Of a stretch of 48,178 nucleotides of DNA, positions 43,810 through 48,178 are shown piece by piece. Source of the DNA: CAYNFH01 sp964396385. Lineage in GTDB: Bacteria; Armatimonadota; Chthonomonadetes; Chthonomonadales; CAJBBX01. Location: NCBI GenBank assembly GCA_964396385.1, contig CAYNFH010000020.1, positions 1 through 48,178 of the forward strand. Direction: 5' to 3'. A program made the position numbers and the translations under genes. Under the pieces are notes generated by a model. That model was not told where the DNA came from. It saw only the letters and a list, made by a program, of their open reading frames with translations, and made no database searches. Within the stretch, counting starts at the first letter, position 1. Every line of letters begins with the position of its first letter.

Positions 43810-44171
43810 TCTATGGCAGCGTCCGGCAAGGCGTTCCACTTGTGATTCTGGATCTGCCCGCCGCGGCTGGCCCGCTGTCTATTGAGTTTATCGTTGACAC
43901 TGCCTTCGATGGAGAGTTGAAGCTGCCTACCTCCATCCTTGCCAAGCTGGACGTCCGGTATGTGGGTCCCTCTATACGTGCACTGGGGAACGGTACCTTG
44001 CGCAACGTATCTGTATACCTGCTGGAGATGGAGTGGAATCGCGAGCCGAGAACGGTGTCTATCCTCTGTATGGAGCACAGACCGCTGCTCGGCACGGCCC
44101 TACTCGATGGGTGGCGGCTGGAGGTTGAGTTGTCTGAGGGGGGCGAGGTGCAACTTGAGCCGCCGGATTAG
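43806..44171 (+). CDS. clan AA (retropepsin-like) aspartic protease
   Basis: 121 residues, GTG start overlapping the partner's stop. It has the single-lobe retropepsin layout: active-site Asp31-Thr-Ala in IEFIVDTAFDGELKLP (DTA replaces the usual DTG) and the second hydrophobic signature LLGTALLDGWRLEVEL near the C-terminus. It must dimerise to form two catalytic aspartates (family knowledge). Such small bacterial proteases are widespread but functionally poorly known. The pair 43522-44171 looks like a mobile two-gene cassette, and a relic of another copy lies upstream at 42831-42911. Confidence 0.82.
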   Translation: MIYGSVRQGVPLVILDLPAAAGPLSIEFIVDTAFDGELKLPTSILAKLDVRYVGPSIRALGNGTLRNVSVYLLEMEWNREPRTVSILCMEHRPLLGTALLDGWRLEVELSEGGEVQLEPPD

Positions 44172-44212
44172 TCGCGCCCACACTCTGCCCTGGGCGTGGA
44201 TGGAACTGACTA

Positions 44213-44533
44213 TTGGAAGTCACCTGGATCCCGTATGAGACGGAAATAGAGGTCCTGTTCCCCACCATACGCACCGTTCGTGAGTTCCGGGGATGGCGCG
44301 TCTGCGCCACGGAGGAGGGCGCGGTTCGCCTGGTGGTGGACGACCGCCGGCAGAAGCACGCCACGGTATGGGAGTACGACAGCCCGGAAGAGCGCGAGCG
44401 GGATATCCGGATGATTCTCAACATCCCGGATGATAGTGGGCCGGCCGGCGCAGCCGTGCCCGCCGTCCTCAATCCCGTGCCGCCCTGCCTCCATGCCCGC
44501 GACGCCAAGCCCCTGCCGGACGAAGAGCTATGA
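44213..44533 (+). CDS. hypothetical protein
   Basis: 106 residues starting at TTG 44213, with no convincing ribosome site. ETEIEVLFPTIRTVREFRGW and GAVRLVVDDRRQKHATVWEY read as a real protein; the last 30 residues (GPAGAAVPAVLNPVPPCLHA) are low-complexity. It lies 41 bases after the protease gene and may share its transcript. No family is recognised. Confidence 0.5.
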   Translation: MEVTWIPYETEIEVLFPTIRTVREFRGWRVCATEEGAVRLVVDDRRQKHATVWEYDSPEERERDIRMILNIPDDSGPAGAAVPAVLNPVPPCLHARDAKPLPDEEL

Positions 44534-44633
44534 CATCACTTCGAGTTCTCAGTTGTGGGGGTAACGGTCCAGCAGTGGCGCTCGCCTAAGGGGAGTTGCC
44601 GAATTCCGCGGTTCCGACCAGGAGGTATAGACC

Positions 44634-45101
44634 ATGACGTCTGTCCGTCCCCTCATACCGATGGCCCTCGCCCTGCTGCTGATCCAGGCTCCCGCTGCCT
44701 GCCTCGCGCAAGCGGATGGCCCTGAGCCGGTAGTTAGCCTGCGCCAGATAAGCACCCCCGTCCTGGAGGTGCTGAAACATCTGTTCAGCCAGGTGAAGGT
44801 TCCCTACAAGCTGACCCTGGCGGCGCTCTTCGGACAGGCGGAAGTCCCTTATCGGCTGCACCCTCTGCTGCAGGACGCTGCCACGCACAGTCGCGTCCAC
44901 CTCGTAGCCTCCAACCTTCCGCTCCGGGAGGCGCTGAACATACTGCTGGACTCGGTGCGGGGCCTGTCGGAGCCGCCGCACTACTTCGTCTACCGCCGCG
45001 TCTACTACATCCTGCCCCACATCGCCGAGCCGGATCACCCCGACCGCTCCGTTCAGCTCACCTGTTACCATGAGCCGCCTGCGGCCTGGAGTCCGCCCTG
45101 A
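44634..45101 (+). CDS. secreted STN/secretin-N-like protein, frameshifted near its C-terminus
   Basis: 155 residues in this frame; ATG at 44634 with AGGAGG about eight bases upstream. The signal peptide is PLIPMALALLLIQAPAACLA. The body contains STN-like units (EVPYRLHPLLQDAA, HLVASNLPLREALNILLDSV, YFVYRRVYYILP). After SVQLTCYHEP the frame ends at once in AAWSPP. The other frame continues the expected domain as LESALKTILAGTPSFGALTY and GGVYMVTCPLPGK, stopping at 45194-45196. One missing base near 45075-45090 would join them into an ordinary two-unit STN protein of about 187 residues. It could be a sequencing error, a recent null allele or a programmed -1 shift. Confidence 0.6.
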   Translation: MTSVRPLIPMALALLLIQAPAACLAQADGPEPVVSLRQISTPVLEVLKHLFSQVKVPYKLTLAALFGQAEVPYRLHPLLQDAATHSRVHLVASNLPLREALNILLDSVRGLSEPPHYFVYRRVYYILPHIAEPDHPDRSVQLTCYHEPPAAWSPP

Positions 45102-45254
45102 AGACTATTCTGGCCGGCACCCCTTCCTTCGGTGCGCTCACCTACACCGTAAGCGGCGGGGTGTACATGGTCACCTGCCCTCTGCCTGGCAAGTAGCTCG
45201 CGGGAGCGCGGCGGTGCCGGCGCCGGCAGGTAACAGTGCGCGCGCGCGGAAAAC

Positions 45255-46532
45255 ATGGTCATGCGCGAGCGGTTGGCGATATGCGGCGGGCCGCGAGCGG
45301 TGCCGGAGGGGACCGTAAAGCCGTGGCCGCCCATCGATGACGTGGACCGGCAGATGGTCCTGGCCGCGCTGGAGAGCCAGAAGTTCGTCTTCGGGCCCCA
45401 CTATAAGACGTTCCAGGAGGAGTTCGCCGCCTGGAACGGCAACCGCTTTGCCATTCTCACCAATTCCGGGACCGGCGCCCTCCACATGGCGGTGGCTGCC
45501 TGCGACGTGGCGGCGGGCGACGAGGTGATCGTCCCGGCCTACTCCTGGTCCTCCTCCGCTACCTGCGTCCTCCATCACAACGCCATCCCGGTCTTCACGG
45601 ACATCGACTGGGAGACGATGAACATCGACCCCGCCCAGATCGAGGCTGCCATTACTCCCCGCACACGGGCCATCATCGCCGTCCATCTGCACGGGCTCGC
45701 CGCGGACATGGACTCCATCCTCGGCATCGCGGAGCGGCACGGCCTGAAGGTGATAGAGGACTGCTGCCAGTCCCACGGCGCGCTCTACCATGGGCGCAAG
45801 GTGGGAACCATGGGCCACTGCGCCGCGTTCAGCTTCAACCAGAACAAGAGCCTCACCAGCGGCGAGGGAGGCATGTTCGTCACGGACGATGAGGCCGCCT
45901 GGAGGAAGGCGCAGCAGCTCTGGTCGTTTGGCGAGACGCGCGCCCCGGACCAGTCGCGCGACTACCATGCCTACGCGCTGGGCTGGATGTATCGCGCCAG
46001 CGATCTCACGGCCGCCTTCGGCCGGGCGCAGCTTTCCAAGCTGGACCGCTACCTGGCCGACCAGCAGGCCAATGCCCTCCGCCTTACGGAGTGCCTCCAG
46101 GACGTGCCCGGGCTACTGCTGCCATCCACGCCGGAGGGGTATGGCCACACCTTCTACAACTACACCGTCCGTTTCGATATGGATTCGCTGGGCCATGCCG
46201 CCGACGCCGCGGAGTACCGGAACAGGCTGGTCAAGGCGATGCAGGCGGAGGGGGTGGAAACCGGCCTCTGGCAGACCTGGCCGCTTCCCGCCATGACCGT
46301 GTTCCAGGCCAGGAACGCCTACGGCAAGGGATGCCCGTGGAGCTGCCTCCACGCGGCGCCCGTGGACTACCGGCTCGAGCGGTTCCCCATGGCCCAGCAG
46401 CACTGCGACTGGCACACCGGCATGACCTACCCGCTCCGCACTCCTAACGGTCCTGATGTCGCGGAGGCGATGGCGCGCGGTATCCGCAAGGTGATGGAGA
46501 ACCGCGACCAGCTAGAAGGCACCTCTCCATAG
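45255..46532 (+). CDS. DegT/DnrJ/EryC1/StrS-family aminotransferase
   Basis: 425 residues; ATG 45255 with GGAAAA six bases upstream (ATG 45261 also possible). KFVFGPHYKTFQEEFAAWNG, ILTNSGTGALHMAVAACDVA, GDEVIVPAYSWSSSA, VIEDCCQSHGA (Asp169) and SFNQNKSLTSGEGG (Schiff-base Lys198) are all family motifs. DegT enzymes transfer amino groups to nucleotide-activated keto sugars, or in AHBA synthase make aminobenzoates. No other sugar-nucleotide gene is nearby, so the substrate is unknown. The start MRERLAICGGPRAVPEGTV resembles the AHBA-synthase/L-glutamine:scyllo-inosose subgroup. Confidence 0.9.
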   Translation: MVMRERLAICGGPRAVPEGTVKPWPPIDDVDRQMVLAALESQKFVFGPHYKTFQEEFAAWNGNRFAILTNSGTGALHMAVAACDVAAGDEVIVPAYSWSSSATCVLHHNAIPVFTDIDWETMNIDPAQIEAAITPRTRAIIAVHLHGLAADMDSILGIAERHGLKVIEDCCQSHGALYHGRKVGTMGHCAAFSFNQNKSLTSGEGGMFVTDDEAAWRKAQQLWSFGETRAPDQSRDYHAYALGWMYRASDLTAAFGRAQLSKLDRYLADQQANALRLTECLQDVPGLLLPSTPEGYGHTFYNYTVRFDMDSLGHAADAAEYRNRLVKAMQAEGVETGLWQTWPLPAMTVFQARNAYGKGCPWSCLHAAPVDYRLERFPMAQQHCDWHTGMTYPLRTPNGPDVAEAMARGIRKVMENRDQLEGTSP

Positions 46533-46597
46533 CCCCCTCCTTGCCAAGGAGGGCGAACTCCCTCCCCTTGCGAAGGAGAGGGCAGGGAGGGGTGTTA
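46533..46597. repeat. CCCCTCC/GGAGGGG hairpin element
   Basis: CCCTCCTT-gcc-AAGGAGGG (46535-46553), followed by a second, larger imperfect hairpin CTCCCTCCCC ... GGGAGGGG (46559-46592). It fills the gap between the aminotransferase stop and the ribosome site of the ceramidase-like gene. A dispersed intergenic element type; it may also terminate transcription. Confidence 0.6.
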
Positions 46598-46610
46598 CGG
46601 GAGGCGCAAT

Positions 46611-47981
46611 ATGCCACTGAGGGCTGGATTTGCCGAAATCGACATCACCCCGCCGGTCGGCACGGAGATCATCGGCTGGCTCCGGAAAGTCGTCTCCACG
46701 GCGGTAGAGGACCCCCTCTTCGCACGCGCCGGCGTGTTCGAATCGGGAGGCAACCGCATCGGCTTCCTGCAGCTCGACCTGCTCAGCATCCGCTGGAAGC
46801 AGGTGGAGCGCATCCGGCAGGGCATTACGGAGCGGTTCGGCTTTCCCGGCGAGAACGTGATGGTCGCCGCCACCCACAACCATGCCGGGCCGGCGGTAGT
46901 CCACTGTGGCGATGCCCGCCGAGACGACGCATACCTAACCGAGCTGGAGACCCGGGCCGTGACCGTCTTCGGGCAGGCCCTGGCGAGCATGCAGGAGGCG
47001 GAGATCGCGTTCGGCTCCTGCTTCGAGCACTCCGTGGCGTTCAACCGGCGCATGGTCATGCGCGACGGCACGGTGAAGACGCAGGCCACGTTCCAGGATC
47101 CCAATGCGCTCTACGTCGAAGGTCCCGTAGATCCGGAGCTGGCTGTCGTAGCGGTAAGGAGTAAGGGAACGGGCGCAGACGGAGAAGAGGACGCGGCGAG
47201 GGAGCGAGGGGGCGACACGGGGATTCCGGATTCCGGTCCCTCAACCATCAGCCATCAACCATCAACCTCTCTAGGTCTTCTCCTCAACTTCGCCTGCCAT
47301 CCTACCCACCACGGCTCGGATGGGGTCCTCTCCGCGGGATTCCCTGGCGCGCTGGCGCGGGAGATGAAGGCGCGCGGCTGCCCGGTGACGCTCTTCCTGA
47401 ATGGCGCGGCCGGCAACCTCATCTTTCTCAACCCCTACCGCGGCGGGGCGGCCCTCCCGCCGGAGGAGGTAGGCCGCATCCTGGCGCAGGACGTGGAGCG
47501 GGCGCTGGACGGCGCCGAGTACCAAGACAGCGCGCGCCTGGACGCGCGGTCCGAGACTGTTTCGCTGCCGTTCCGTACCGTCACGGAACAGGAGGTCCGG
47601 GGCACGGCGCGCGGCGCGCAGCGATTCATCGATTCCGCCATCTACGACCGGGAGATTTCCCGTGTGGTGGAGCGGATCCGGCAGCGCGGCAGCCTGCCCG
47701 CACAGGTGCAGGTCCTCTCGGTGGACGAGCTCGCATTCGCCGCCATCCCCGGCGAGTACTTCACGGAGCTGGGCCTGCGCATCAAGGAGGCGGCCTATCC
47801 CCGCCGCGCGCTCATTGTCGGATGCGCCAACGGCATGGTAGGTTACGTCCCGCACCCGGAAGCCTTCGCCCGTGGGGGCTACGAGACCACCTTCGCCGGC
47901 AGCAGCAAGCTGGCCCCGGAAGCCGGTATTATCCTGGCAGACGCGGCCGTGAGACTGATACATGGCCAGGCAGCAGACTGA
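46611..47981 (+). CDS. neutral/alkaline ceramidase-like protein with an in-frame repeat insertion
   Basis: 456 residues; ATG at 46611 with GGGAGG six bases upstream. Family landmarks are AGFAEIDITPPVGTEIIGW, RIGFLQLDLLSIRWKQVERI, VMVAATHNHAGPAVVH (zinc His), FACHPTHHGSDG (zinc His pair), AGFPGALAREMKARG, LFLNGAAGNLI and IPGEYFTELGLRIKEAA. There is no signal peptide and it is shorter than secreted ceramidases (about 650), so it belongs to the short, probably cytoplasmic or unusually exported, group whose substrate may not be ceramide. Residues about 183-221 (for example SGPSTISHQPSTSLG) are an insertion derived from stutter repeats, placed between two beta strands before FACHPT. Confidence 0.85.
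   Translation: MPLRAGFAEIDITPPVGTEIIGWLRKVVSTAVEDPLFARAGVFESGGNRIGFLQLDLLSIRWKQVERIRQGITERFGFPGENVMVAATHNHAGPAVVHCGDARRDDAYLTELETRAVTVFGQALASMQEAEIAFGSCFEHSVAFNRRMVMRDGTVKTQATFQDPNALYVEGPVDPELAVVAVRSKGTGADGEEDAARERGGDTGIPDSGPSTISHQPSTSLGLLLNFACHPTHHGSDGVLSAGFPGALAREMKARGCPVTLFLNGAAGNLIFLNPYRGGAALPPEEVGRILAQDVERALDGAEYQDSARLDARSETVSLPFRTVTEQEVRGTARGAQRFIDSAIYDREISRVVERIRQRGSLPAQVQVLSVDELAFAAIPGEYFTELGLRIKEAAYPRRALIVGCANGMVGYVPHPEAFARGGYETTFAGSSKLAPEAGIILADAAVRLIHGQAAD
47157..47274. repeat. stutter-repeat insertion in the ceramidase-like gene
   Basis: A GGCGAGGGAGCGAGGGGGCG arm, a GGATTCCGGATTCCGG centre (47221-47236) and CCATCAA heptamers. Bases 47235-47267 are identical to 35687-35719. The stretch of about 117 bases keeps the reading frame and has no counterpart in the family. 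Confidence 0.75.
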
Positions 47982-48005
47982 GCATACTGAGACAGGGATG
48001 AACAT

Positions 48006-48178
48006 ATGGCTGGATTGGTGCACGGAATCGGCATCGGAGAGCTCGATCCCCAGGAGCTCATCCGACAGCTCCTGGGGATCGAGCTCTCCGACTCACTATT
48101 GCTGGTCAGTGTGGTCACCTTCGCTATAGTATTGCTCGTCTGTGCCAGCTCGATCGATTGCGGGGGGATTTATGGCGC
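48006..48178 (+). CDS. membrane protein, N-terminal part only (runs off the window)
   Basis: 57 residues visible from ATG 48006, with AGGGA about nine bases upstream. An acidic amphipathic start (LDPQELIRQLLGIELSD) is followed by a transmembrane helix (LLLVSVVTFAIVLLVCASS). The family cannot be named from this fragment. Residues about 11-29 are encoded by a perfect 25-bp inverted repeat. An overlapping ATG at 47998 is in another frame and stops by about 48130. Confidence 0.6.
   Translation, partial: MAGLVHGIGIGELDPQELIRQLLGIELSDSLLLVSVVTFAIVLLVCASSIDCGGIYG
48034..48091. repeat. perfect 25-bp inverted repeat with 8-base loop inside a gene start
   Basis: Arms 48034-48058 and 48067-48091 are exact reverse complements (the outer end is TCGGAGAGCTCGATCCCC); the loop is CATCCGAC. 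It is the longest perfect hairpin in the window. It lies 28 bases into the last gene and would form a very stable mRNA hairpin. Confidence 0.9.

Noticed and set aside
48034..48091. Assembly fold-back artefact
   Set aside because: Not fully excluded, but the complementarity stops sharply at 25 bases and the coding frame is kept across both arms, which an artefact would not favour.

Overview
The window is a high-GC bacterial chromosome segment from what is most probably a member of the Armatimonadota (or a close relative with a planctomycete-like genome style). The main clue is the two pseudopilin-like proteins, whose hydrophobic N-termini end in an FPVFAQARE-type motif. That motif, together with a C-terminal FADGH/FFDGH motif, I associate with the large DUF1559-type prepilin families of that phylum. 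The assignment rests on remembered family features, not on a database search. No rRNA, tRNA, CRISPR array, transposase or phage gene was seen.

Layout. (1) 1-4957: two regulator/pseudopilin pairs. A GntR-HTH repressor with a sugar-binding-protein-like effector domain reads leftwards into one pseudopilin. A FadR-type GntR regulator reads rightwards towards the other. Between them lies a lipoprotein gene that appears to carry a frameshift. Both regulators have consensus-like promoters with palindromic operator candidates. (2) 5269-25924: a compact run of 16 genes on the + strand, almost all overlapping or separated by fewer than 40 bases. It encodes a sodium:solute symporter with small membrane partners, two DUF4838/GH20-like secreted proteins, a secreted esterase, a phytanoyl-CoA-dioxygenase-like hydroxylase, a threonine-synthase-like and an SHMT-like PLP enzyme, an RraA-type aldolase, an FGGY kinase, a Gfo/Idh/MocA dehydrogenase, a creatininase-like amidohydrolase, an AstE/aspartoacylase-like zinc deacylase, a very large secreted protein of unknown function and a DUF6785/6784-type polytopic membrane protein. 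Taken together this looks like one uptake-and-catabolism system whose substrate I cannot name; the enzyme set suggests a hydroxylated, N- or O-acylated amino compound or amino sugar. (3) 25925-26975: about 1 kb without a firm gene but with many hairpins, a 38-codon ORF with a strong ribosome site, and a tandem 105-bp repeat with a palindrome. (4) 26976-33068: an Eis-like acetyltransferase, an FG-GAP-like protein, a DUF3160 lipoprotein and a CapA-like protein. (5) 33244-39811: a subtilisin-like protease, a PilZ protein, an HD-GYP/GAF/GGDEF c-di-GMP enzyme and a DUF4349 protein. (6) 39905-48178: a metallo-deacetylase/SelA-like pair, an L,D-transpeptidase, a small retropepsin-like protease with its partner (and a relic of another copy), a frameshifted STN-domain protein, a DegT/DnrJ aminotransferase, a neutral-ceramidase-like protein and the start of a membrane protein.

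The most striking feature that genes do not explain is a dense population of short stuttering repeats, mostly with a 7-base period but with a different 7-mer at each place. They are often arranged as two roughly complementary arms around a GATTCCGG-like centre. From 28 kb onwards they lie inside genes as well as between them. They supply a signal-peptide segment, a start codon, a lipoprotein linker and an in-frame insertion. The heptamer habit recalls the STRR repeats described in cyanobacteria, but with many unrelated motifs in one 48-kb window.

Start codons were chosen from Shine-Dalgarno spacing and protein N-termini, and uncertain ones are flagged.
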